Source: CAYPGT01 sp964512985 (GTDB lineage: Bacteria > Cyanobacteriota > Vampirovibrionia > LMEP-6097). Taken from it: a stretch of 64,000 nt of DNA. The position numbers were made by a program, and so were the translations under genes. Under the pieces are notes generated by a model. That model searched no databases. It saw only the letters and a list, made by a program, of their open reading frames with translations, and had not been told where the DNA came from. Below are positions 8,816-17,522 of the stretch, piece by piece (the first letter of the stretch is position 1; every line of letters starts with the position of its first letter). The DNA lies in the NCBI GenBank assembly GCA_964512985.1, contig CAZELI010000006.1:1-64000 (forward strand), in the 5' to 3' direction.

Positions 8816-10163
8816 AATCAGCAACTAAAACCTTATCTAAACTATTCACTAAATACAATGGCACTTTATACAATCCTTTCTCTAGATTGATTTGTAAATT
8901 ATTAGCACTAAGAACTACCTTATACTTAGGATTATATCTATCAATAAACGATCCTAGACTCTTAGATCTAGTTACCTGTCCTGATTTCACCTCATAAGGG
9001 ACAATATTAGTACCGTATTCTCGTAATAACTCTATTTCTGCATGTCCTTCCATCCAAGAGTAAAGATTTTCTGAACCAGAATCAATAAAATGAAACTCTT
9101 GCAAAACAAAATTCTCAACAAAAAAACCCTGATAAGACCCAAAATTATAATTCAAAATAGTATCTGGATTAATTCTAGCTAGTGCCCCTAAAATTCCAAT
9201 ATCAAAAAGAAAAAGTTTGAACATATTTTCTTTAGTAAAAGCTAAAAGCGGCTGTTGAGATTTATTAACAATAGGAACTTTAATAATCAAACCAGCTTTA
9301 AGCAGCCAATCTATAGCACCAACCATTCGAGAATACGTCCTTACTCCAGGAACAACATCCTTAAATTTAAATCTTGGACTAGAACCATCTTGAGTCTGTG
9401 AAAGCTGCATAGGAACCTGTTTCCAAACCCTTTCTATATGCATTGCATTAACCTTGCCAGAATGTTTTGCTATATCAGAAATATAGTCATCAATTATATT
9501 TCTTTGCACCTCTCTTGCTTGAGTAATAGCTTGGTAAAAATCCTTTCTATTATTAGCATATGTTTGGACTACTTCTGGTAAACCACCCACAACAAAATAC
9601 AATTTTAATCGTTCCCAAAAATGCTTATGCACCACATCACTAAAAGATTTACTAAAGTCTACATTCCGAAATAATTCAGATGCTTGATTATCACCAATTC
9701 CTTCAAGAAATTCCTCAAAATTCATTGGAAACATATGTAAATATTCAACCTTTCCCACTGGAAATGAATCTTCTGATAACTGCAAACCTAATAAAGAACC
9801 AGCGGCACAAACTCTTAACTCTGGCATATTTTCACAAAAATATTTCAAAGCAGTTAAAGCTTTAGGTGCAAATTGGATTTCATCAAAAATCAATAAATCA
9901 TTTTCTTTATCAATCATCCTTTGCGTTTTTAAACTAATCTCAGCCAAAATAGTTTTAGGTTCAAGAGATTTATCAAAAATCTTTTTTATCTCTTCATCGT
10001 TATCTAACTCAAAATTTATATAGTGATAGTTTTTAAAATATTTTTGTCCAAACTCTTTAAGAATGTAAGTTTTACCTACTTGACGAGGCCCTTTAATAAT
10101 TAATGGTTTTCGTCCTAATTTATCTTTCCAAGCTTGCAAGCTTCCTATTATTTTCCGTTTCAT
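8799..10163 (-). CDS. AAA_14 / DUF4143 ATPase (copy 1)
   Basis: A two-domain protein of 454 residues: an N-terminal AAA_14 ATPase with Walker A GPRQVGKT (25-32) and Walker B LLIFDEIQ (90-97), a winged-helix-like middle, and a C-terminal DUF4143 domain with the nuclease-like VPYEVKSGQ strand. The family is common and often multi-copy in bacteria and archaea but its function is unsettled. Two relatives lie at 22800-24143 and 52826-54160. The promoter region carries paired AACTTTTTGGT repeats around the -10, hinting at self-control. Copies share motif order but differ widely in sequence, so they are not recent duplicates. Confidence 0.85.
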   Translation of the reverse strand: MKRKIIGSLQAWKDKLGRKPLIIKGPRQVGKTYILKEFGQKYFKNYHYINFELDNDEEIKKIFDKSLEPKTILAEISLKTQRMIDKENDLLIFDEIQFAPKALTALKYFCENMPELRVCAAGSLLGLQLSEDSFPVGKVEYLHMFPMNFEEFLEGIGDNQASELFRNVDFSKSFSDVVHKHFWERLKLYFVVGGLPEVVQTYANNRKDFYQAITQAREVQRNIIDDYISDIAKHSGKVNAMHIERVWKQVPMQLSQTQDGSSPRFKFKDVVPGVRTYSRMVGAIDWLLKAGLIIKVPIVNKSQQPLLAFTKENMFKLFLFDIGILGALARINPDTILNYNFGSYQGFFVENFVLQEFHFIDSGSENLYSWMEGHAEIELLREYGTNIVPYEVKSGQVTRSKSLGSFIDRYNPKYKVVLSANNLQINLEKGLYKVPLYLVNSLDKVLVADSKSRN

Positions 10164-10176
10164 TAACTTTATTGTA

Positions 10177-10221
10177 CCAAAAAGTTACATATATTATAAC
10201 TTTTATCAACCAAAAAGTTAT
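10177..10221 (-). promoter_or_regulatory. Direct-repeat operator and promoter of AAA_14 copy 1
   Basis: Two copies of AACTTTTTGGT (minus strand) start 32 bp apart and bracket a TATAAT -10 hexamer embedded in AAAAGTTATAATATATG. The plus-strand view also shows an inverted pair AAAAGTTA / TATAACTTTT. Repeats that flank a promoter in this way are typical of an autorepressor site. Confidence 0.55.
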
Positions 10222-11021
10222 AATATACAATAAAAATCATTGATAATACTAGAAATTCCATAATAAAGTGCATTAGCAACTATAGAATGCCCTATATGCA
10301 ATTCTTGTACTCTTATAAGCTGCTCTAATAATGGTGGCAGATTAGGAATAGCTAAACCATGCCCTAGATTGGTTTTTAAACCTATACTTTGTGCATGTTC
10401 GACAGCTTGCTTTAATCTTAAAACTTCTTCTTGAACTGGAGTTACCAACTCTGTAAAACTTAACTTAGAACCTGGAATATATTGCGAACCTATAGCCGCT
10501 ATATCAGCATGGTATTTAATAAATAAATTAGCATAAGTACCTGTATGCAATTCTACAAAACTAGCTCCTATCTCCTTACTAGCTTCGATCTGTTCTATAA
10601 CTGGATCCACAAACATAGATATCTTAGTACCATTGTCTTTAATTGGTTTAATAAACTCTGCTAAATATACTTTCTGCGCAATTACATCAAGTCCACCCTC
10701 GGTAGTTAATTCTTCACGTTTCTCTGGAACCAAAGTAGCAAGCTTAGCTTTAGTATTTAGACATATGGTTCTAATCCCTTCTGTCGCTCCCATCTCAAAG
10801 GTCAAAGTCAATCTAGAACCAGCTCTTAAGTATCCATCTACTTCTCTAATATCCTCATCATTTACATGTCTACGATCTTCCCGAAGATGCATAGTAACAC
10901 CAGATGCCTTAGTAGACTCCAGCAACTTCACAGCCTCTAAAGGGCTAGGTTCTATAGTTTTACGTGCCTGACGTACAGTAGCAATGTGATCGATATTTAT
11001 ATGTAATTCTGGAGCAGGCAT
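10218..11021 (-). CDS. pdxJ: Pyridoxine 5'-phosphate synthase
   Basis: PdxJ condenses 1-deoxyxylulose 5-phosphate with 3-amino-2-oxopropyl phosphate, the ring-closing step of DXP-dependent vitamin B6 synthesis. The TIM-barrel motifs are intact: NIDHIATVRQAR, HLREDRRHV, FEMGAT, FVDPV, ELHTGTYA, GHGL and ELHIGHSIVANAL. A second ATG lies two codons upstream at 11027, but TATAAT (11030-11035) sits 8 nt from the 11021 ATG, matching the leaderless pattern of this genome, so 11021 is preferred. No other pdx gene is adjacent. Confidence 0.93.
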   Translation of the reverse strand: MPAPELHINIDHIATVRQARKTIEPSPLEAVKLLESTKASGVTMHLREDRRHVNDEDIREVDGYLRAGSRLTLTFEMGATEGIRTICLNTKAKLATLVPEKREELTTEGGLDVIAQKVYLAEFIKPIKDNGTKISMFVDPVIEQIEASKEIGASFVELHTGTYANLFIKYHADIAAIGSQYIPGSKLSFTELVTPVQEEVLRLKQAVEHAQSIGLKTNLGHGLAIPNLPPLLEQLIRVQELHIGHSIVANALYYGISSIINDFYCIL

Positions 11022-11136
11022 AGACATTGATTATAGCAAAGAAGCTAGTATCAATCGTAATCCTGAGTACGTCAACTTAAAGCAGACTAGCACCCGTTAT
11101 ACGTCATCGGTTCTCTTGATTTGACGAAATCGAAAC

Positions 11137-11976
11137 CTACGTTTCGTTTACTAAGGGCATCTCCTGCACTATCTTCTGCATTGCAGGAGTATATTTAATT
11201 TCAACAAACTCACAAAGCTGCTTAATTTCAGCTTCAGGATTAGCAAGTAAATCTTCAAAGCTAACCTCTATCCATTTCGATTGGTTCATTTGATTGAAAG
11301 CTGTTCTAGCTTTCTGATGTAAATCATCATACTGATGCTCACAAATTTGTTCTAAGGGCTTGTTTATATAATCTTGCCAGTCTTCAGGTATATTAAATTT
11401 CCAAACATCGCCTGTATAACCTTCTATATTAAGTTTATGATCTTTGGTTAAATACTTACGATAAGGGAATTTAAACTTACGCTTATGAGTCCATGCATTC
11501 TTCAATGAGCGCACATTATCAGCCTTATTACGAGTAAGGTAAATAAACTTAGCATCAGGATATAAAGCTTCTAGATAGCTCACTCTATAAGCGTTTGGTG
11601 GGGTTTTATCAATGATCCGATAACTACCATGAACCATAAATTTCCAAAAATAATTTAAGGAATTAATTAGCCCTAAGATACAAGGTAGCCCTTCACGTAA
11701 AAATTTCACTCTGCCTAAATAACCCAGAACATAATTGTCATAAGCCGAATAGTGATAATGCTTATCGAAATGTTCTCTATCACTAAGCTTGAGATCACTT
11801 GCATTCATATAGCGATTATCAGCTTTTTCTTTTGCATTCCTAAACCATGGTTGCCACATATGATCAGACTCTCTATATAATGACCAAAGTTGTTTGCTTT
11901 CACTTAGTAAGCGAAATAGTAAGCTAGTACCACCACGGTATGAACCTATAATAAAAACTGGTTTATATATTTTCAA
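11137..11976 (-). CDS. Sulfotransferase family protein
   Basis: The 279-residue cytosolic protein has the PAPS-binding signatures of the sulfotransferase superfamily: the 5'-phosphosulfate loop IIGSYRGGTSLLFRLL at 9-24 and the 3'-phosphate motif YLTRNKADNVRSLKNAW in the middle. A late VSFEDLLANPEAEIKQL helix is also typical. Bacterial members sulfate carbohydrates, lipids or proteins; the acceptor is unknown here. Its start overlaps the mqnE stop by 4 bp, so it is translated with mqnE. A hairpin CGAAAC-ctac-GTTTCG overlaps its stop codon. Confidence 0.8.
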   Translation of the reverse strand: MKIYKPVFIIGSYRGGTSLLFRLLSESKQLWSLYRESDHMWQPWFRNAKEKADNRYMNASDLKLSDREHFDKHYHYSAYDNYVLGYLGRVKFLREGLPCILGLINSLNYFWKFMVHGSYRIIDKTPPNAYRVSYLEALYPDAKFIYLTRNKADNVRSLKNAWTHKRKFKFPYRKYLTKDHKLNIEGYTGDVWKFNIPEDWQDYINKPLEQICEHQYDDLHQKARTAFNQMNQSKWIEVSFEDLLANPEAEIKQLCEFVEIKYTPAMQKIVQEMPLVNET

Positions 11977-13229
11977 ATTTTATGAGTGCTTAATTCTATG
12001 GGGTTATACAGAGTATCACGCTCTACTGCCTCATAACCCGCTCCCTGAATAAGATTAACAAGGGTATCTTCTGCAAGTGAGCGCTTCTTAGCACCAGCAG
12101 CACGAGTAATACGCTCCGCCATAACAGTACCATCTAAATCATTAGCTCCAAAGTTCAAAGCAATCTGTGCCATCTTTTCACCAAGCTGAATCCAATAAGC
12201 CTTAATGTTGTCAAAGTTATCGAGCATTAATCTTGAGACTGCGATGTTCTTGAGTTGATCATAACCAGTCAGCGGCTTCACTCCACGTTCTAATAAATTA
12301 TTACCCTCGTAGTGGCAGGATAACGGTATAAAAGTTTGGAAACCTCCGCCAGGAAACAACATAGAAGTATCTTGTGCTTTACGTAGTATATCTAAATGTT
12401 CTACTCTTTCTTCTGGCTCTTCACCAATTCCCGCTAGCATAGTAGCGTTAGTTCGCAAACCTAGTCTATGAGCGACTTGATGAATCTTCACCCATTCATC
12501 TGCTGGAATTTTATCAGGGCACATTTCATCACGTACTTGGCGAGAGAATATTTCTGCACCACCGCCAGGCATACTATCTAGTCCAGCTTCCATTAGTTCA
12601 GCGAATATCTCTTCATAACTTAGATGCTCACCATTATCCTTGCGCGCAAACTTCTGAAAGAACTCTATTTCCACAGCAGTAAAAGCCTTAACATGAATAG
12701 CTGGCACCTCTTCTTTGATAGCTCGTATCAAATCTGAATAGTATTCAATCAAAGTTTTAGGATTAAGTCCTCCTACTATATGTACTTCTGTAGCACCTTC
12801 TGCACGAGCAGCTTTCACGCGTTCTAAAGCTTGCTCTATAGTCATAGTATAAGCACCTTCTTCACCTGGACGCCTTGCAAAAGAACAAAAATCACAAGTA
12901 CCAATACAAACATTAGTAGGATTAAGATGTAGGTTAGTATTCCACCAAACCTGAGTCATACGCTTAGTAGCAGTATCTTGATCAAAACCCTTAGTTATAG
13001 CCACTTCATAAGACTTACGCTCACGCATAAAATTCGCCAGATGCCCAAGTATAAAAAGCTCATTAGAATTAATAAGCTGACAACCATCTTCATAAGAAAT
13101 TCGTTCGTGATTTAAAACTTTCTTGGCGATCTTTGCAAAATCATGTGTTGATTTAGCCAGCTCTTGTACAAAAAAAGCGGAGCTGGTATTCACTTGCTGA
13201 GGGTTGATTGTTTCAATAGTTTGAAGCAT
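11973..13229 (-). CDS. mqnE: Aminodeoxyfutalosine synthase (radical SAM)
   Basis: MqnE joins 3-(1-carboxyvinyl)oxybenzoate and S-adenosylmethionine to form aminodeoxyfutalosine, an early step of the futalosine route to menaquinone. The radical SAM cluster motif is C108-x3-C112-x2-C115 in NPTNVCIGTCDFCSFARR. The family blocks HIVGGLNP, VKAFTAVEIEFF, MPGGGAEIF, NATMLAGIGE and GGFQTFIPLSCHYEGN follow. CofH and MqnC are related, but the block sequence fits MqnE best. An in-frame extension reaches 13301, but the ATG at 13229 is chosen because it follows TATTAT with a short gap and matches the family length. Other mqn genes lie outside the window. Confidence 0.87.
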   Translation of the reverse strand: MLQTIETINPQQVNTSSAFFVQELAKSTHDFAKIAKKVLNHERISYEDGCQLINSNELFILGHLANFMRERKSYEVAITKGFDQDTATKRMTQVWWNTNLHLNPTNVCIGTCDFCSFARRPGEEGAYTMTIEQALERVKAARAEGATEVHIVGGLNPKTLIEYYSDLIRAIKEEVPAIHVKAFTAVEIEFFQKFARKDNGEHLSYEEIFAELMEAGLDSMPGGGAEIFSRQVRDEMCPDKIPADEWVKIHQVAHRLGLRTNATMLAGIGEEPEERVEHLDILRKAQDTSMLFPGGGFQTFIPLSCHYEGNNLLERGVKPLTGYDQLKNIAVSRLMLDNFDNIKAYWIQLGEKMAQIALNFGANDLDGTVMAERITRAAGAKKRSLAEDTLVNLIQGAGYEAVERDTLYNPIELSTHKI

Positions 13230-13289
13230 AGATACTACGTAGATAATAGCGTATTTGCGATTATTTCTGTTAAAATAGCTATATGAATC

Positions 13290-13592
13290 ATGAACCATCA
13301 ATCTCCTGATAAAAAATTTTCAATTGACCAAGAGGATTTAGAGATTGTTGTAAATATTCTGAAACAAGCTCCCATAGATTTTTATGCTTATGGCTCAAGA
13401 GCCAAGGGAACTAATAAAAAATTTTCAGACCTTGACCTCTGTTATAAACAAAATCTTAGTCAGGAAATCCTCTATAGATTAATGGATGATTTTGAGGAAT
13501 CAGATTTACCCTTCAAGGTAGATTTAGCTGATTATAATAAATGCACTAATCAATTTAAAGAGCTTATTGATAGGGATTTGATGAAGATATAA
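13290..13592 (+). CDS. Minimal nucleotidyltransferase (MNT) domain protein
   Basis: A 100-residue protein with the polymerase-beta NTase signature: YGSRAKGTNKKFSDLDL gives GS and the DxD pair, and KVDLAD supplies the third carboxylate. Such MNT proteins usually act as antitoxins that AMPylate a HEPN RNase partner encoded alongside. No HEPN gene is next to this one: the upstream neighbour is mqnE on the other strand and the downstream neighbour is a convergent unrelated gene. It may be an orphan remnant of a HEPN/MNT module or act on a distant partner. Confidence 0.75.
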   Translation: MNHQSPDKKFSIDQEDLEIVVNILKQAPIDFYAYGSRAKGTNKKFSDLDLCYKQNLSQEILYRLMDDFEESDLPFKVDLADYNKCTNQFKELIDRDLMKI

Positions 13593-13612
13593 CTATAAAA
13601 TATATTCCGTTT

Positions 13613-14818
13613 CTATAACCTTTCGAAGGATAGTATAATTCTGTCATCATTCCGCCCATACTGACTCGTATCATAATTAAGCTTAGTAAATTGATAGGCA
13701 CTATTAGCACGATTTATTTCTCTGCCAACTCCGTTATAGTTATAAATAGCGTTGTCTTCGTGAACATAATTACGGATAGTTTTGACTAAATCAATTATAC
13801 ATTGCTGCACTCTAGAACTAACGGCCGAAGCTGAATCCTTTTCTGCATCAATAAAATCTGCTTTGTGCAAAGCTTCAATCAGAGCCTTTGCCATATCATA
13901 TGGCTGCTGATCTCTTAATCGACGTCCGTTCGTATAAACAATAGAATGTAGTAAATAAATACTCCGAACTGGTAAATTATACTTTTCTGATTGTTGTAAT
14001 AACTCTTGTAAGCTACGCAAAACATTACCATTAAAAAAATCTTTTATGCGACTGGGAGTATTAATGACTTCATATTTACCAACGGCGTACCCAGGAGCTC
14101 TCTCATATCTGCCAACTTTAGACATCTCTTCATAACCCCGCGATAAAGCAATTTGATAAGCAACTTCAAGTACATCTTCTAATTTATTCTTACCACACGT
14201 TAGTCTAGGCATAGCCTGAGTCATAGTTGCCCTTAAATCATCTTTAGTAGGTACTGTAACTTTTCTGGTGGGATCAAATGGAGATTCTTCTGATACATTT
14301 CTTTCCCAAAATACATTAGCTTGCTTTGCTGCATCTGTTTTCTGCCACTGCTCTAATTTAGAACTAGCTTTCTTCTGATCAGGTGCATAATCCATTAGTT
14401 TAGCAATGAAATCATTAGGAAAATTCAATACAAAACCCTCTCCAAAAGTTGAATAAAGTTCTGTTTCGCCAAAAACCATACTAGCTATTTGTTTTAATCT
14501 GTTTTGTTCTTGTTCTTTAAGTTCTGCTGAAGGTTTATTTAATAGCTTGAAAACTTCATCACGAGTAAAATTCAATCCAGCCATAGCAGCTTCATCTTGA
14601 AAAAGTCGTCTCATATGCTGGAGTTCATATAGATGAGCATCAGACCTAATCCCAGGGTTGGACGCAGCAACTTCCTTAGCCCAAGGGATTGCTGACTGAG
14701 GATTAACAAAAAATCCTTGATTACCGAGTCCCCATTTAGCTGCAGCAACACCTTCACAAAGACCTTGCGATCTCCGCATAAAGTCATTCCATTCTTGTCT
14801 GTTCATTTCAATTGCCAT
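13613..14818 (-). CDS. Hypothetical protein behind poly-C promoter
   Basis: The ~401-residue protein is not recognised. It is soluble and largely helical, with no signal or membrane segment. An early block GFFVNPQSAIPWAKEVAASNPG and a late QQCIIDLVKTIRNYVHED helix are its most distinctive parts. Longer in-frame starts exist (TTG at 14872), but that extension would run through the homopolymer and the promoter itself, so the ATG at 14818 is preferred. The gene is a second case of a promoter with a homopolymer spacer in this window, which suggests on/off expression. Composition is like its neighbours. Confidence 0.5.
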   Translation of the reverse strand: MAIEMNRQEWNDFMRRSQGLCEGVAAAKWGLGNQGFFVNPQSAIPWAKEVAASNPGIRSDAHLYELQHMRRLFQDEAAMAGLNFTRDEVFKLLNKPSAELKEQEQNRLKQIASMVFGETELYSTFGEGFVLNFPNDFIAKLMDYAPDQKKASSKLEQWQKTDAAKQANVFWERNVSEESPFDPTRKVTVPTKDDLRATMTQAMPRLTCGKNKLEDVLEVAYQIALSRGYEEMSKVGRYERAPGYAVGKYEVINTPSRIKDFFNGNVLRSLQELLQQSEKYNLPVRSIYLLHSIVYTNGRRLRDQQPYDMAKALIEALHKADFIDAEKDSASAVSSRVQQCIIDLVKTIRNYVHEDNAIYNYNGVGREINRANSAYQFTKLNYDTSQYGRNDDRIILSFERL

Positions 14819-14825
14819 AATAAAG

Positions 14826-14859
14826 ATAATAATATCAACGGGGGGGGGTATTTTGTCAA
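14826..14859 (-). promoter_or_regulatory. Promoter with 9-C tract in the spacer (putative phase-variable)
   Basis: On the minus strand TTGACA (14854-14859) is followed by nine C residues (14840-14848 on the plus strand as G) and TATTAT. The -10 can be read at 14829-14834 (19-bp spacer) or 14826-14831 (22-bp spacer, 7 nt before the ATG at 14818). Loss of two C would bring the first reading to the optimal 17 bp. The layout mirrors 236-265. Confidence 0.55.
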
Positions 14860-14953
14860 GCTCCTTTTGCAAAGTTTTTTAAATATGTAAAATCACATCC
14901 AAAATTTGCATAATAAACATATGGATTCTAAGGTTTTTACATACAAAAACCAA

Positions 14954-15028
14954 GAATGCAAATGGTGCAAATTTAAGTTTACTGGTGCAATTGGTGCAAT
15001 TCTGATATAATTGGTGCAAATGGTGCAA
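14954..15028 (+). repeat. Paired TGGTGCAA repeats with 29-bp period over the promoter and start
   Basis: Five exact TGGTGCAA copies start at 14963, 14983, 14992, 15012 and 15021, and a weaker GAATGCAA at 14954 completes three pairs. Within a pair the copies are 9 bp apart and pairs repeat every 29 bp. The last pair flanks the ATG at 15020, and a TATAAT at 15006-15011 lies just before it. Occupancy would cover both promoter and start codon, so this is a likely autoregulatory operator. Confidence 0.75.
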
Positions 15029-16354
15029 TATTTCAATGGTGAAGAATCTAAGAACCTTGAGTTTAAATCTCAATTATCAAAATTCGAGAACTTAATTAAA
15101 ACCTGTATCGCCTTCGCTAACGGTTCTGGCGGACAAATATTAATCGGTATAGAAGATAAGACAAAAAAAATTATTGGCTACACTGAATCCGATAGGCAAA
15201 AAATCTACCATGATTTTCCCAATAGCCTATATGATTCAACTTGCCCCAATTTATTTGCAGATATCTATGAGAAAAATTTTGGTAAGCAGAGTGTCATAGT
15301 AATAGAAATTGGACATGCTAACAAAAAACCTTGTTTTTTAATCAGTGAAGGTTCAAGTACTGGAGTTTATGTTCGGGTTGGTTCGAGTACTAGAAAAGCA
15401 AACCTAGAATATGTAGAAGAATTACTAAAAGAAAATAAACGATTTTATTATGACGAAGAAATTCTTTTTGACAACAATATTAACTTTGACGAAGATTTAT
15501 TAAAGAATTTCTATGGTGTGATACCAAACAAAAAACAATTACTATCAAACAACTTCATAAACAAACAATCTAACAAGCAACGTGATTACTATCCCACTAT
15601 AGTAGGTACCTTACTCTTCAATAAAGAACCTGAACAATATATCCCTGAAGCACATATTCTGTGTACAAGATTCAATGGTATGGATGGTAGGGAAATTATT
15701 CAAAAAGAAGAAATCAATGGTAATCTTGAAAAACAACTTGATCTAAGTTTTAATTTGGTGTCTTCTTGGCTACAAAGAGATTATATTCTTATTAAAACCA
15801 AACTTCAATCTAAATCCATTATTCCATCAGAAGCTTTGAGAGAAGGTATTATTAATGCTTTAGTACATAGAAAATATTCCATTCCTGGCGCAGTAAAAAT
15901 AGCTCTCTATGATGACAGGTTGGAAATTTTCAGTCCTGGTAATTTTCCAGGTTTAGTTGATATCAATAATCTAGGTGAAGGAATTACTTATTTAAGAAAT
16001 CCAAGCCTTGCTCAAGCCTTTAGAAAACTTGGTTTAATTGAAAGGCTCGGATCTGGTATACGCATGATTTTTGAATCTTGCTTAAAAGCGGGTTTAAAGA
16101 AACCTCTTTATCAAGAGAATGGTGATTTTGTAAAATTAATATTTTTCTTCAGTCCAAATATTGATTTAAGTAATTATGATGAAGATGAAATTATGAAACT
16201 ATTTAAATTCAAAAAAAAATTGACTATTAAAGATTTAGTAAACAATTTAGCAATCTCAAGGAATACCGCCACAAGGAAAATGAACAAACTGATTGAGAAA
16301 AAACTTGTAAAACGCGTTGGTAAGGGAGCTGGCGTTAGCTATATAAAGGCATAG
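15020..16354 (+). CDS. AlbA_2 (Schlafen-type) ATP-binding transcriptional regulator
   Basis: The 444-residue protein has the usual order of this family: an N-terminal AlbA_2 domain (about 5-125, with ESKNLEFK, IAFANGSGGQILIGIED and GVYVRVGSSTRKA), a GHKL-like ATP-binding half (about 265-370, with EALREGIINALVHRKYS and LGLIERLGSGI), and a C-terminal winged helix (about 390-440). Such proteins act in stress, restriction or selfish-gene control, and most roles are unproven. The ATG at 15020 is chosen because TATAAT ends 8 nt upstream. Five TGGTGCAA repeats cover this start, which suggests it represses itself. Confidence 0.85.
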   Translation: MVQYFNGEESKNLEFKSQLSKFENLIKTCIAFANGSGGQILIGIEDKTKKIIGYTESDRQKIYHDFPNSLYDSTCPNLFADIYEKNFGKQSVIVIEIGHANKKPCFLISEGSSTGVYVRVGSSTRKANLEYVEELLKENKRFYYDEEILFDNNINFDEDLLKNFYGVIPNKKQLLSNNFINKQSNKQRDYYPTIVGTLLFNKEPEQYIPEAHILCTRFNGMDGREIIQKEEINGNLEKQLDLSFNLVSSWLQRDYILIKTKLQSKSIIPSEALREGIINALVHRKYSIPGAVKIALYDDRLEIFSPGNFPGLVDINNLGEGITYLRNPSLAQAFRKLGLIERLGSGIRMIFESCLKAGLKKPLYQENGDFVKLIFFFSPNIDLSNYDEDEIMKLFKFKKKLTIKDLVNNLAISRNTATRKMNKLIEKKLVKRVGKGAGVSYIKA

Positions 16355-16411
16355 TCAAATATTCAAAAGACCTTATTTCCATAACCATGCTATACTTACG
16401 CTTGTACGTAG

Positions 16412-17473
16412 ATGACAATAATCTCCTCACAACAAGAAGAAGATAAACAAGATACTAGCAGTAGTAGCGTACTTAAACCTTATCCCAATAAATCAGACCT
16501 AGAATACGAAGAAGGCCCTCGCGACAAGAATCTTAGACCTACAAGCTTCGATTCTTACATTGGACAAAGCAATTTACTCAACACTCTCAAGATTTCTATC
16601 AGTGCTGCACAGAAACGCAAGGACCTAGCAAGTATGGGTCATATACTACTCTATGGACCGCCAGGTTTAGGTAAGACTTCACTTGCATATTTACTTGCTA
16701 ATGAACTTGGCACTGAGGCTAAGATCTTCTCAGCACCAGCGTTAGACCGCCCTAAGGATATACTCGGCATACTTATGTCTATTAACGATGGAGATATAGT
16801 TTTCATTGATGAGATTCATCGCTTGAACAAGATCACCGAAGAACTCTTGTATCCCGCTCTAGAAGACTATCAGATAGACCTTACCAGTGGCAAGGATGCT
16901 AACTCTAGAGCCATGCGCATTAACATTAATAAATTCATTCTGGTAGGAGCCACTACTAAATTAGGTTTCATCAGTGCCCCACTTAGAGATCGCTTCATTC
17001 ATATTCATCGCATGGAATATTATAAGAAGGAGGAACTCGCTGAAATAGCATTGCAAAACTCTAAGCTTCTGAATATCGATATCGATCACTCTGGCTCGCT
17101 CGCTCTAGCAGCACGTAGTAGAGGTACTCCGCGTATTGTTAATCGTTTACTCCGACTCGTACGAGACTATGCTCATCACAAGAGCCTTGATAGTCTAAAC
17201 GAGGCAAGAACCAACGAGGCTCTAGATCTCTATCGTATTGATAAAGCAGGACTGGATCATATGGACAGAAGAATACTGCAGCTAATGATCGATAAATACA
17301 AGGGAGGTCCTGTCGGCTTAGAGACTATCGCAGCACTCACAGGCGAGGATAAAACCACTATCGAGGACTATTACGAACCCTTCCTCTTACAATCAGGGTT
17401 TTTACTAAGGACCCAACGAGGTAGGATGGTGACTGAGCTAGGGTCTAAGTATATGCAGAATTGCTCAGAATAA
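16412..17473 (+). CDS. ruvB: Holliday junction helicase motor RuvB
   Basis: RuvB is the hexameric AAA+ motor that drives branch migration with RuvA and hands junctions to RuvC. The protein (353 aa) has RPTSFDSYIGQ, Walker A GPPGLGKTS, Walker B DEIHRLNK, the GATTKLGFISAPLRDRF sensor block with arginine finger, the LAARSRGTPRI sensor 2 region and the C-terminal DNA-binding winged helix with GPVGLETIAALTGEDKTTIE. An N-terminal 40-residue polar extension is slightly longer than usual. ruvA and ruvC are not nearby. It is followed 50 bp later by a CHASE2-like membrane protein. Confidence 0.95.
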   Translation: MTIISSQQEEDKQDTSSSSVLKPYPNKSDLEYEEGPRDKNLRPTSFDSYIGQSNLLNTLKISISAAQKRKDLASMGHILLYGPPGLGKTSLAYLLANELGTEAKIFSAPALDRPKDILGILMSINDGDIVFIDEIHRLNKITEELLYPALEDYQIDLTSGKDANSRAMRININKFILVGATTKLGFISAPLRDRFIHIHRMEYYKKEELAEIALQNSKLLNIDIDHSGSLALAARSRGTPRIVNRLLRLVRDYAHHKSLDSLNEARTNEALDLYRIDKAGLDHMDRRILQLMIDKYKGGPVGLETIAALTGEDKTTIEDYYEPFLLQSGFLLRTQRGRMVTELGSKYMQNCSE

Positions 17474-17522
17474 GCGTTGAGCTTGTAAGACAAATTTTTC
17501 AAAAACCCCTATAATAACTAAT

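Noticed and set aside
11030..11136. Decayed palindromic element between pdxJ and the sulfotransferase gene
   Set aside because: Fragments such as AATCCTGAG and ACGTCATCGG recall the family, but no paired arms could be found.
13230..13301. Longer N terminus of MqnE
   Set aside because: The extra 24 residues do not fit the family, cross the promoter and overlap the MNT gene; the ATG at 13229 is better placed.
13613..14818. HEPN toxin partner for the MNT gene
   Set aside because: The only R-H motif (RNYVH) has the wrong spacing for Rx4-6H and the gene is convergent, not an operon partner.
14819..14872. Start of the 13613 gene at TTG 14872, with the C tract inside the coding region
   Set aside because: The segment contains a full TTGACA/TATTAT promoter and codes a run of Pro with no fold; still kept as an alternative switch mode.
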